Source: Hymenopus coronatus (taxonomy: Eukaryota; Arthropoda; Insecta; Mantodea; Hymenopodidae). From it: DNA of 64,000 nt. The stretch is from positions 399,674,632-399,738,631 of the forward strand of contig CM060900.1 of the NCBI GenBank assembly GCA_030762935.1, read 5' to 3'. The notes under the pieces were generated by a model that made no database searches, was not told the origin of the DNA, and worked only from the letters and a program-made list of their open reading frames with translations. Every line of letters starts with the position of its first letter. Within the stretch, counting starts at the first letter, position 1. Positions 27,346-36,340 of the stretch are shown in pieces. The translations under genes were made by a program, and so were the position numbers.

Positions 27346-27645
27346 TAAAGACACCCTAAAATCCCTTCCATCCTTCCTTAACTCCCCGGGTGGCAGACAG
27401 GGCCTCGGTCATGTCTGATACCCGGAACTCTTCTCCACTTCTGCTGCGCCGCCGCTTAGTTCGGCCAGCAGCTAAACTCCCGCACTAACGAGGGTGCTCA
27501 GCGGAACTTCACCATCCTGATCCTTATCCTTGAATCCAACACTTTCCCAACCCATTTCCGAACCTCACACAATGGCGAGATAAGCCATTCTTTAAACCTT
27601 CCAATTCCCTTACTGTCTCCCCTTCCCAAAAAAAAAAAATTCGAG

Positions 27646-28046
27646 ATGCCGAGGAAGAAGACGCATCACAGACTCGCCGCCAACAAAGGTGCCAGCTCTC
27701 CTCCGACAACTGCCGGCAGGGAAGCCTCAACATCACCGTCACCGGAGCAAGTCCAGCCAACACCGCCGCAGACAGTCGGTAATCCACCGGCAACCAGCAC
27801 AGCCTCTTGGCAGCTGCAGCCGCCGCCGACACCGACGGAGCCCGCGCAGTCGCTACCACCTCCGGAACCCGTGCAGTCGCTACCACCGCAGTTAAGTACC
27901 TGTGGTTAGGGGGGTCCCTAGAAACCTTTTTACCAAGCATGTAATCGACGCAGCGCAGTCGCAATGGCCTTCTTGCTGGAGGGCCACTCGCATCCTGTGC
28001 GACCGGGGACTAACGCCACTCGTTCGAATCGAGTTCCAAGACACAT
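27646..28046 (+). pseudogene. Type A Gag-like ORF1, N-terminal fragment in H
   Basis: MPRKKTHHRLAANKGASS and the Pro/Gln-rich N-terminus with tandem AQSLPPPEP-type units, open to about 27905, then frameshifted in the RRM-like start (LSTCG, then VRGVP-type). The first 87 codons are uninterrupted. The truncated RRM and the absence of knuckles show it is a remnant. Confidence 0.7.
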
Positions 28047-28778
28047 TGTATGTAACATTAAGAGTATGAGACATGGTTTGAAGGGCACCAGAAATCTTAC
28101 TTCATCCGATGCAATTCAGAAAGACATGAAGACTTACCTGCAGGAAGCTAAAAACAGGATTATACAATTTGTTCTAAAAGAGTTCTCCACACATAAAGCT
28201 GTGAAGATTTACCTGTTAGTGGAATGCCGATTTGTAAACAGTGTTGGAAAAAGTAATGACAAGACCTTCAAGCCAGGATTCAGACAGTGTTTCAAGGAAC
28301 TGATTTAGTCCAATTTTAATGACGAAATTCAAGAAATTGGCTGTTGAAATGGACGAATCACAACTTAATGGAAGCTGCTTACTGTTGAGGGGGTGCCTTC
28401 AAATTAACAATAACAACCCACTTCGCGGGAGCAGTTACATTCATCTACCTGCATCTATAGAAGCAAACAAAGCGCGTGTGAACCTCCAGAATCGTCCTGA
28501 TGAGACATGGTTTTTATATGCTCTCCACGCAAAATTCATTTAAAAGGATCCCCAACGTGTAACCAAATACAAATATGTGGAAAATAAATACGACTTCTCG
28601 TGTATCGCGATTGCTACGCCTTTGTCTGAAATCCCGACATTTGAAAAGAAAAATAATATATCTATGAACGTGTTTGCACTGGCTGAAAAGAAAGCATTGT
28701 TTCCAATATAACAATATGGTGTGCTATTGCCGTAATATGGGGTTGAAAACCTGAAGCTTATGTACATGGATATGGACT
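28047..28778 (+). pseudogene. Second copy of protein-primed DNA polymerase B, internally deleted
   Basis: From about 28053 it follows 36620-37285 closely (KDMKTYLQEAKNRIIQF, VECRFVNS, NPLRGSSYIHLP and a FLYA block). At about 28706 it jumps to the equivalent of 39405 (ATGTGCTATTGCCATATTATG), losing about 2.1 kb including the exonuclease and polymerase A motifs, and it stops at MYMDMD where the main copy has the motif C block. AATA at both ends suggests a microhomology deletion. Several stops and indels. An old viral or Maverick-derived remnant. Confidence 0.8.
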
Positions 28779-28846
28779 AAGCTGTGTAGGAAGAATGCGT
28801 AATGCATTTTTCACCTCCACGGTAAAGGAAAAAAAAAAAAAAAAAA

Positions 28847-30584
28847 GACGCAAGGACATTCGGAGCTTCTTCGACTTGTAAGGATGGCCAAGAAGAGGCA
28901 GCGCAGACTCGCCGGTGCTAAGGCAGCACCCGATGCCTCCACCTTGGCAGCCGCCGAGAAGGCAGCACCTCCGACGCTACCGGTCCAGGCAAGCCTTGCT
29001 TCGCCGCCGGCCGCCACCTCAGTCTCGCCGCAACTGCAGCCGCAGTTGCCGCCATTACCAACACCGCCTCCACACAGCTCCACGCCGCCGCCGCAAGGAG
29101 AGCTTCGAGATGCCGAGGAAGAAGACGCAACGCAAATTCGCTGCCAACCCAGCTGCCAGCTCTCCACCGGCAACTGCCGGCAGGGAAGCCTCGACATTAC
29201 CGTCACCGGAGCAAGTCCAGCCAACACCGTCGCAGACAGTTGGTAATCCACCGGCAACCAGCACAGCCTCACGGCAGCTGCAGCCGCCGCCGTCACCGCC
29301 GGAGCCCGCGCAGTCGCTACCACCTCCGGGGCCCGCGCAGTCGCTACCACCGCAGTTAAGTACCTGTGGTAAGGGGGTTCCCTGGAAACCTTTCTACCAA
29401 GCATGTAATCGACGCAGCGCAGTCGCAATGGCCTTCTTGCTGGAGGGCCACTCGCATCCTATGCGACCGGGGACTAACGCCACTCGTCCGAATCGAGTTC
29501 CAAGACACCGCCGATATGGAAGCTGCTTTGGCATCAGGGTTGCCCTTTCTAGGGCGACTCCTGAGCGTCGAAGTTAGCAGAACAGAGTGCCACCGCACTT
29601 GCTGACGCTGCTGCGTCTATGGGCACAGCTTAGAAGCCTGTTCCTCGCCGCCGCGGTGCCACTATTGTGGAGCTGCTGCCTACACCGCTGAGTACACTCA
29701 ATACGACCTACGCCGCAGACGCCGGTTCTGTGCCACCTGCCGTGGCACAGGACACTACACCGAGTAAGCCATGTGCCCAGCCTATGCAAGGAACAGGCAA
29801 CCACTTCCGCAGCAGGCCCGGGAAGAACCAGCTCCTTCAATCACACAGACAGCGCAGACACCTACACCTTCAACACTAAATACCGGCGAACTACTGCTGA
29901 AATTTCAGGGCCTAAGTGAGACCATTCAAGACCTCCACGCGGAGGTTCTGACACTGACGGCCAAACTGACACACCTGGAGGACCGCCTGCAGGAACAACG
30001 GACCGAACTTCAGGAACTTCCAACACTAGGACACCAATTCACTCAACTCTACGCTGACATCCGGCTCATCATCAGGGAGGAGGTGAAGGCCCTGAAGACG
30101 GTGACAGGACGGCCACCGTTGCACCACAGGGACCCTGAGCATCTGGTTCAGATAGCTGAAGGACCTATACAACGTCCACTTATGACAGCACAGAAACTCT
30201 ACAGAACACAACTCCGCAGAGAACGAACCAACCTCAGGAAGTATCACCAGTAACTTTCACAAACACACATCACCATTATCTACCATTCATTTTATCAATT
30301 ACTTCTCCAGCGGGCCACTCAGGGCGCATGTCATGTGTGTCCACTGGCTCATCATACTTTCACCTCGCTGTTACTGCCCCTGGCAGGCAGCACACATGTT
30401 CACCAGAAATTCGCAGGTGCTTTATGCGGTACTGCACAAGAGAGGCATGGGCCTCTTACTTCCGGTGGGTTTTTTTGTGGGTAGTGCCACCCTGGTGCGA
30501 GTCCAGGTTGGGGAGTCTCACACTCCATGGCTTTCCTGGAGCTAGGGCGTCAGTTGCCTTTTCCCCCATGTTCAATAAAAAAAA
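28847..30584 (+). mobile_element. Retroposon I: ORF1-only element (type B leader fused to type A)
   Basis: Starts right after the poly(A) of H. The first 240 bp are a type B-like leader and N-terminus (ATG 28884). Near 29085-29103 this switches to the type A start GAGAGCTTCGAGATGCCGAGG (ATG 29110). It then carries the type A ORF1 and type A 3' UTR with T-arm hairpin (30491-30507), ending CCCCCATGTTCAATAAAAAAAA at 30584. Element A has the same B/A junction, so the fusion predates both copies. Confidence 0.82.
28884..30253 (+). pseudogene. Gag-like ORF1 of retroposon I, frameshifted
   Basis: Two possible starts: MAKKRQRRLAGAKAAPD (28884, type B-like, open to a stop at 29244-29246) and MPRKKTQRKFAANPA (29110, type A). 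RRM-like domain near 29366-29580 (LSTKHVIDAAQSQWPSC, LTPLVRIEFQDTADMEAALA). Knuckles near 29600-29775: the Cys that starts the first is followed by a TGA, then CVYGHSLEAC, CHYCGAAAYTAEYTQ (last Cys is Tyr) and CATCRGTGHYTE. The coiled-coil part is open from about 29771 to the stop at 30253 (LHAEVLTLTAKLTHLEDRL, REEVKALKTVTG). Confidence 0.75.
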
Positions 30585-30639
30585 CCATAACCCACATCCC
30601 AGGGCCAACAGCACCGCCGTCAATGCCAACAGGTGGATC

Positions 30640-31022
30640 CCAGGACTAGGACGCCACAACCTCACCGAGAGCTTCATACTCAGCCCCAGCCAACTCAGCA
30701 ACCGCCAACGAGGACAGCAGTACCTAGGCCACCAGTTCCGAGGAAGACGCAGACGTCTTCACGATGGCAACCTCCAACTGAGATGCCCTTTCCGTGACCA
30801 CCACAACGCTAGGATACTCCTGCTGTCCAGCAGCCGCTCAAAGCCAGGTTCCGCCCCGGGGTGGAGCATACCAGGATATTCTGGAACATCGCCAGGAATC
30901 AGGCTATCAACCTCCTCACCATCCTCCTCATAAATCCCAATGACACCCAAGAGGTACTCCAGCAGCATTACGACTTCCTCACTCTGTTTCTAAATCCCAC
31001 CATCCATTTCTATGACGTCTGA
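30640..31022 (+). pseudogene. Jockey-type ORF1 of J2, C-terminal remnant
   Basis: One frame gives a Pro/Gln/Thr-rich linker (QPTQQPPTRTAVPRPPVPRK), two stops, then RFRPGVEHTRIFWNIARNQA, INLLTILLINPNDTQEVLQQ and FLTLFLNPTIHFYDV with a TGA at 31020-31022. It overlaps the ORF2 ATG (31012) by 11 bp, an arrangement used by Jockey-type elements to couple translation. The zinc knuckles are absent through 5' truncation. Confidence 0.7.
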
Positions 31023-33588
31023 AATCACCAGAGTCATGACATGGAATGCCTGTGGGCTGAGACGCCGCAAACATGAACTCTCCGACTTTCTCCTCACTCA
31101 CCAAATAAAAGTAGCTCTCATCACCGAAACACATCTCTCCTCCCGGGGTCGCTTCACTGTCCCGGGCTATCAAGCCTATCACGCAGACAGAGATCGACGT
31201 GGAGGGGGCACCGCGGTACTTATAGAACATAGTACTCTCCACAATCAGGCACATAAACCAGCGCTAGCCCAATTAGAAGCATCCGGGGTTTACGCACAAT
31301 TAGACAACCGGAGAATTCTGCTTCCAACCGCTTATAATCCACCTCAAGATATCGAACCAACCATTCTGGACGCTAAATTTCCACCCTTCTAATTGCCGGC
31401 GACCTAAATGCCAAACACAACAACTGGAACTGCAGAAATTCTAACCAAGCGGGAATCCAACTCTACAGACATGAACAAAGCTCAGACTACATTATAATAG
31501 CTCCCAGTGAACCGACACACATCCCCTTCAACGCCCAACACCTACCCAGCATTTTGGACATTGCCTTAATCCGCAATATTGCCCACTTCCAAATTTCAGC
31601 CACTGTACACAACGAATTATCCTCTGACCACCTCCCAGTTGTCTTCAATCTGAAAGCCTCACTCGCCCCAGCTCCTCCCCTTCGAAGGCACAACTTTAAA
31701 AAAATAAATTGGGACTTGTTCAGACAAACAATAGATGAACACCTCCCCGGCATTAACGTCACCACACATGACGATATTGACACGGCTGCAGCAACCCTAC
31801 AAAACACTATCGGCTTTGCCATCACGGTATCCACACCGACTCAAACATACAATGCAGCTCACTGCCCTCTCCCACCGGACATCAAATCCGTTACGACTGA
31901 GCACAACTGAGGACGCAAGCGTTGGCAGCGTACTCGGCACCCCGCAGAGTTCGCCCATCTACAGCTCCTGAACGCTGAGCTGCGCCGACGCATTTTCGAC
32001 GTTAAAACGGACCAGTGGAACAATGTTCTGGAAGACCTAAACCCAGAGCACGACTCTCTCTAGCGAATTGCCAAGAAATTAACCAAACACAGAACTCAAA
32101 TCCCACTTCTTCATTACAGTGGTTCCATAGCCACAACAGATACTGAAGAGGCTGAGACCCTTGCCGATCAGCCACAAGAGGCACTCACCCCAAACACCAT
32201 TCCAAGCTACCCCCGCTTCATACTTGAAGCGGAAGCTCTTACTCGTATCAGGCTGCAACGGCCCGCCAACATGAGAATGCGCCGCACTTGCAATTCCGAA
32301 ATTAAATGGCTCATTAAACACCTGCCAAACAGAAAGACCCCTGGCCTCGATCGCATTCCAAATCGCGCCCTCAAACAGCTACCCCCAAAACCCCTTACTA
32401 CACTGACTTCGCTCTTCAACGCCATACTGGATCAGGGCTATTACCCTATATGTTGGAAAAATAACATCCTGATTCTGGAGCAATTCAGCTTCAGAGCACA
32501 ACACTTCACCACACTACAACTGGTCCGAGCCACCGAGCACATTACTCATGGCTTCAACAACAATAAGTCGACGGCAGCAGTCCTCCTGGACATAGAGAGC
32601 GCCTTTGATCGCGTATGTCACCCCTGACTCCACGACTACAACATCCCAGACTCCATTATCAAACTTATAGCAAATTACCTAGCCAACCGGACGTTCCAAT
32701 CCAAAGTTAATGAAACTCTGTCCTCCTGAAAAGCAATTACAGCGGGCGTCCCGCAAGGCAGCATACTAGGTACACATCTTTTTAACTTGTACATCAACGA
32801 CATACCAAAAACCCCCTCTGTCGACTACTTCATCTACGCCGACGAAATGACTATCATGACGCAGTCAGAATCCCTACCACTCCTGATTAACCAACTCCAA
32901 GTGGCACTAACGTCCCTAGAGGACTGGCTCACCAAGTGGCGCATTAAAGTGAACACAGCCAAATGTGAAGCCATATTTTTCTCAAAAAGGGTCACCGTAG
33001 ATACGCACGCACACTACAACCACTCCAACTATTTGGTAATCTCATCACTTGGAAACCAACAGTGACCTACCTAGCGTCGTACTAGACCAAAGCCTCACCT
33101 GGAATAAACACATCCAGTGCGCCCGACAGAAAGCGAATGCCAAACTAGCAAACATTTACCCTCTAATCAATCTCAACAACACGCTCAAACTTCGTTCAGG
33201 CTTAACCCTTTACAAAACACTCCTTCGACCTATTCTCACTTACGCTTCACCGGCCTGTAGCTACGCAGCCCCCAGCCACATCAAAAAACTACAGCAGCTC
33301 CAAAACAAAGTCCTGCACCTTATCGCAAAAGTACCAGCCATCACACCGGCAAGTACGCTTCACTCGGAACTCAAAGTGCACACCATAGAACAATTCATAA
33401 AAATGCTTACCCACGATATGTACGCCCGTGCCACAAAAAGCCACAACCCACTTATCGCCGATCTTGGCAGATTCGTCACCACCACAAACAAGCACAAACG
33501 CCCACTCTCCCTATTCGATAGGAACCTGTCTGAAACAATCACACCCGAAGATATACAAGACTACCTGGACTTCTTGGTCCCAGACTGA
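31012..33588 (+). pseudogene. J2 ORF2: endonuclease/reverse transcriptase
   Basis: ATG 31012. Endonuclease: MTWNACGL, ITETHLSSRG, GGGTAVLI, a frameshift near 31385, LLIAGDLNAKHNNWNC, ILDIALIRNI, NELSSDHLPV; all catalytic blocks are present. Then nonsense codons at 31908 and 32062. RT: IKWLIKHLPNRKTPGLDRIP (32299), a deletion between LDQGYYPICW and LEQFSFRAQHFTTLQL, motif A LLDIESAFDRV (about 32583), VPQGSILGT, and motif C reading YADE instead of YADD (32835-32846). Frameshift near 33050. C-terminus FDRNLSETITPEDIQDYLDF, stop at 33588. Better preserved than J1 but inactive. Confidence 0.88.
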
Positions 33589-34475
33589 CACCGCAACCAC
33601 CGTCTCTGCCCAATCCTACACTGACCTCTCCTCCTTTTTTCACTTCATCGACTCCTTAAACAATCAACTAATCACTACTATCCCTGTCTTTTCACACCAG
33701 CCCTCCAAAGTCCGTGCTCTTACAGGGCGGCTCGGGGGGATGAGGGCCACCCAACTGTGACCATACACTGACCTGCGCCATTGTACCCGGTACACGAACT
33801 TGGACACGCAGGCTGGATTCCTTACGACAACCCTCTTCGCCCCTGGACAACAACCATGGATACCCTCTCAGTCTCTGCTCCACAGAGCAGACCCGGGGGA
33901 AGGAGGGCCCTCAACTACCTTCGACACGGCATGCACCCGAACACGATTGGAACCCACCATTGACTATAGAACTCAATGCACACTTTCAAGGTTTTCTCTA
34001 GTATTGTAGATATGGATCCACTAACTTAATTTCCGCCTGTAGACTAGACGTAGACTTTCTAATAACCACCAGTTCCTGGCCACACCAGGCTTAATCTACC
34101 ACATCCAAACTCTCACTATCCTTCCTCCAGAACCACTGTCAACCACACAATATATTCCCATACACTAAGACCCCTCCTACTTCCCACGGCAACACTCAGG
34201 GCTTCAGTCAAGTTTGTTGCCCTGGCCTGCTTTACCATTCACCCGCTCGTATGCATCGCATACCAGCACTGCATGATACCTTTTACTTACCAGGGTGCAT
34301 TAGCGGAACCTGACTCACATGTACGTTTGTAGCGCCATAGACTAACAGCACCCTTCCCAGCCCTTGTATGTTTTTGTGTAATAACTGCTTGTATATGGGG
34401 AGACGATGTAGCCCTTGAGGATGATCGTCATCGGGGACGGTGGGTGTGGTGCCGCCCCTTTAAATTAAAAAAAAA
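33589..34475 (+). other. 3' UTR of J2
   Basis: Non-coding GC-moderate tail between the ORF2 stop and poly(A). It carries the GGCTTCAGTCA and AGGGTGCATTAGCGG blocks shared with type B retroposons, and a structured end: GACGAT pairing with ATCGTC, then GGGG-CGG pairing with CCG-CCCC. Confidence 0.75.
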
Positions 34476-34607
34476 CTACTTAAGAAAAACATAATTCAGC
34501 TTCGAGATTTCGCAGTTGATGAGCAGCGATGGATTTAAACACCTGTATTGGGGTGGAGGCGGGGTGCTCGCCTTCCACTGTCTCCAGTTGAGAAATGGTT
34601 GACTCCG

Positions 34608-34970
34608 TTATGTCGGTAATGTGTTTCGACCTAGCGATTTTTTCGAGCCAGTGGGGAGAGGGTAGGAGGGATCGACAATAAGTGGTTGGTCCAGGAAGGT
34701 TTGCATGACGCCACCGCTTACAAAATAAAGCCGGGAGACGGCGAGGTCAGGATTGGAGTAGTTTGCCAAGTTTGCTGCAGCGATAGTCTGCAGCAGAGGG
34801 GAGGTCACCAGGCCGAGCGTGGCCGGCTGGAAGGAGAGGGGAAGGCTGGCAGTGGCAGCTTGCCCAGGTGGCTGGGAGTGGAGGGGGTTGGAGAGGCTGA
34901 CGGCAGCGGCGGCAGCGGCATTGGGAGCGTTGGATGCCATGGCTGCTGGCAGTCCGTGCAACAAAGGCAT
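34608..34970 (-). CDS. Hypothetical Ala/Pro/Leu-rich protein, 120 codons
   Basis: Not recognised. Open frame reading MPLLHGLPAAMASNAPNAAA, then PLSFQPATLGLVTSPLLQTI, ANYSNPDLAVSRLYFVSGG and FLDQPLIVDPSYPLPTG. The composition is more protein-like than the simple-repeat frames elsewhere. No signal peptide, membrane segment or known domain is evident. An AATAAAATCACACAG string lies about 35 bp upstream on the minus strand. It could be a structural or accessory gene of the element carrying the polymerase, an exon, or a chance frame in GC-rich DNA. Confidence 0.3.
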   Translation of the reverse strand: MPLLHGLPAAMASNAPNAAAAAAVSLSNPLHSQPPGQAATASLPLSFQPATLGLVTSPLLQTIAAANLANYSNPDLAVSRLYFVSGGVMQTFLDQPLIVDPSYPLPTGSKKSLGRNTLPT

Positions 34971-35373
34971 ACAGCCCCTTGCTGCGCTGAGTGGCTGGCT
35001 GTGTGATTTTATTAGGAGTATAACTCACACGATCACAGCACACGATTCAGCAACACTAGCACACGGTATGTGTTATAGGCTACCACTTTAGTTTGACGGC
35101 GTAAACGTTATTGTTTGTGAAGCACTTACTAACACGAAACACTTGGAGAAACACTTCAGCACACACGATACCGCACGCAGCAGTGCGCCAACGCTATGGT
35201 GGGAGAAGGAACACTCACTCGCTTGACCACATAGGTTTTCGCACCGGCAAATCAGTATCGGCAATGTAGATATCCGAACTTAGCGAAGCACGGAAACACT
35301 ACTGTACACTTACAAATTCGCGAATGCTCTACCTTCACCTTACTACCCAAAATGAAAATGTTTGAATTTATCT

Positions 35374-35905
35374 GTATAAAAGTATATAAACGCTAAAAAA
35401 TATATTAAAATATACAAAAACAAGCGACTGACATAATTTAACGTCTTAAAGGTTCTAAAATATGGGTGTCTTGTTCTGGGGTGGGGAGTGAATACAGTTG
35501 GTCTAGCTGCTGTCCTTCTATCGTGGGTAGTGGATGGTATGGAAGGAGAGCATGTCTGAACATGATGAATCAAGAATAGGCATGCTGAAAACAGGCTTTC
35601 AGGAGGTGATGTTAAATAGTGACGTATGAGGTTGGGAAGAACATTCAGGGGGAGGGGTTAAAACATGAAAACCGGTCTTAGGGAGGGGAAGGCAGATGCA
35701 TTAATCTGTCGGACGGCTTTTATGGGGAACAACAGTGGGAAATGAATGTTGAACTTTCAACTGTACGTGTTTAATCCTCGATCATACGATAATTCATGGG
35801 TTTGTGTAGATAAAAGTATATAAAAACTATAAAATCTATTAAACATGAAAAAAACGTATCTGATATATAATTCAACTTCTTAAAGGCTCTAAAATGTGAG
35901 TTCTA
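35374..35905. repeat. Direct repeat pair of about 95 bp, 440 bp apart
   Basis: 35374-35470 and 35812-35905 share GATAAAAGTATATAAA-like starts, an A-rich middle, and CTTAAAGG(T/C)TCTAAAAT(A/G)TG ends. Clearly diverged. The spacer is not repetitive. Confidence 0.6.
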
Positions 35906-36055
35906 ACTCGAGCAGTAAACGCAGAAAAAACAGGGAAATGGCATTGCTTAAGTCACGTGACCTCCAAGCAGGTCCGTGCCGTTGGTATATATAGGAGATC
36001 TTATTGGAAAGTGTTTAGATGTTTCTGGTTTGTGGCCATGCTAGCCAGATTGCCC

Positions 36056-36191
36056 ACACTAACAAGCACCCCTTGCTCTTGCATGTTTCGCATGTTCTAG
36101 CCTAACAGCATGTGCATGGGGAGACGATGTAGCCTCCGAGGATGATCGTCACCGGGGGCGGTGGGTGTGGGGCCGCCCCTATAAAAAAAAA
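36056..36191 (+). mobile_element. J3: 3' UTR scrap of a J2-type Jockey element
   Basis: Aligns with 34332-34475: TAACA(A)GCACCC, GGGGAGACGATGTAGCC, GAGGATGATCGTCA, GGTGGGTGTGG, GCCGCCCCT, then AAAAAAAAA at 36183-36191. Severely 5'-truncated. Both hairpins of the J2 3' end are kept, and the second stem is longer (GGGGGCGG/CCGCCCC). Confidence 0.85.
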
Positions 36192-36340
36192 TAGGATATC
36201 TTCATTGTGACAGTTTGCTTTGAGTCGAGTTTATTAGCTCCTCTTAGTGAAACTAGCAACCAATAGCGAGAAGAACGTGTTACGGCGATAACAATTCTGT
36301 CCTTTTTATCGTACTTAGAAGTATTAATCAGATTGGAGAC

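Larger units (their letters stand above)
26594..27639 (+). mobile_element. Retroposon G: diverged ORF1-only element with foreign insert
   Basis: TCGAGAGTC start directly after the poly(A) of F, ATG at 26619 (MGKNKQR, stop at codon 8), RRM-like part, then unrelated sequence at about 26997-27345, then a 3' UTR whose CTAACGAGGGTGCTCAGCGGAAC block resembles J2 and type B 3' UTRs. Ends in poly(A) 27628-27639. Zinc knuckles and coiled coil are missing. Confidence 0.65.
27640..28846 (+). mobile_element. Retroposon H: chimera of type A 5' end, polB fragment and type B 3' end
   Basis: Three joined parts. 27640-28046 is the type A 5' end (TTCGAGATGCCGAGG directly after the poly(A) of G) into the RRM region. 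28047-28778 is a DNA polymerase fragment homologous to the gene at 36341. 28779-28846 is a type B-like 3' end (AATGCGTAATGCATTTTTCACCTCCACGG) with poly(A). The ORF1 breaks at GAGTTCCAAGACAC, where A and I continue GCCGATATGGAAGC. Confidence 0.8.
30585..34475 (+). mobile_element. Jockey-like retrotransposon J2, 5'-truncated in ORF1
   Basis: Begins in the Pro-rich part of a Jockey-type ORF1, includes overlapping ORF1/ORF2, endonuclease, RT, and a 3' UTR of about 890 bp ending CCGCCCCTTTAAATTAAAAAAAAA at 34475. The 3' UTR block AGGGTGCATTAGCGG and its surroundings (34190-34320) align with those of type B retroposons (16568-16700), but the terminal hairpin differs: GACGAT/ATCGTC followed by a GGGG-CGG/CCG-CCCC stem. 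J3 has the same ending. Confidence 0.85.
34476..36055. other. Unassigned 1.6 kb between J2 and J3
   Basis: Contains one minus-strand open frame (34608-34970), a block of about 95 bp present twice in direct orientation (35374-35470 and 35812-35905, both with AAAAGTATATAAA and CTTAAAGG(T/C)TCTAAAAT), and a TATATATAGG string at about 35981. It may belong to the same invader as the polymerase gene to the right; nothing in it proves this. Confidence 0.4.

Noticed and set aside
28690..28720. Spliced-out intron as cause of the 2.1-kb gap in the second polymerase copy
   Set aside because: The missing part contains essential polymerase motifs, and the ends share AATA microhomology, so a deletion is more likely than splicing.
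28811..29428. 205-codon minus-strand frame across element I, and similar antisense frames at 12656-13163, 15290-15633, 17517-17936 and 18967-19589
   Set aside because: They are antisense shadows of the GC-rich Pro/Ala-coding ORF1. The plus strand has the zinc knuckles and RRM pattern and the poly(A).
12851..36191. Telomeric retrotransposon array (direct HeT-A equivalent at a chromosome end)
   Set aside because: The arrangement is suggestive, but no TTAGG array is present, both flanks are other repeats, and the elements are decayed. Kept only as an analogy for the mobilisation mechanism.
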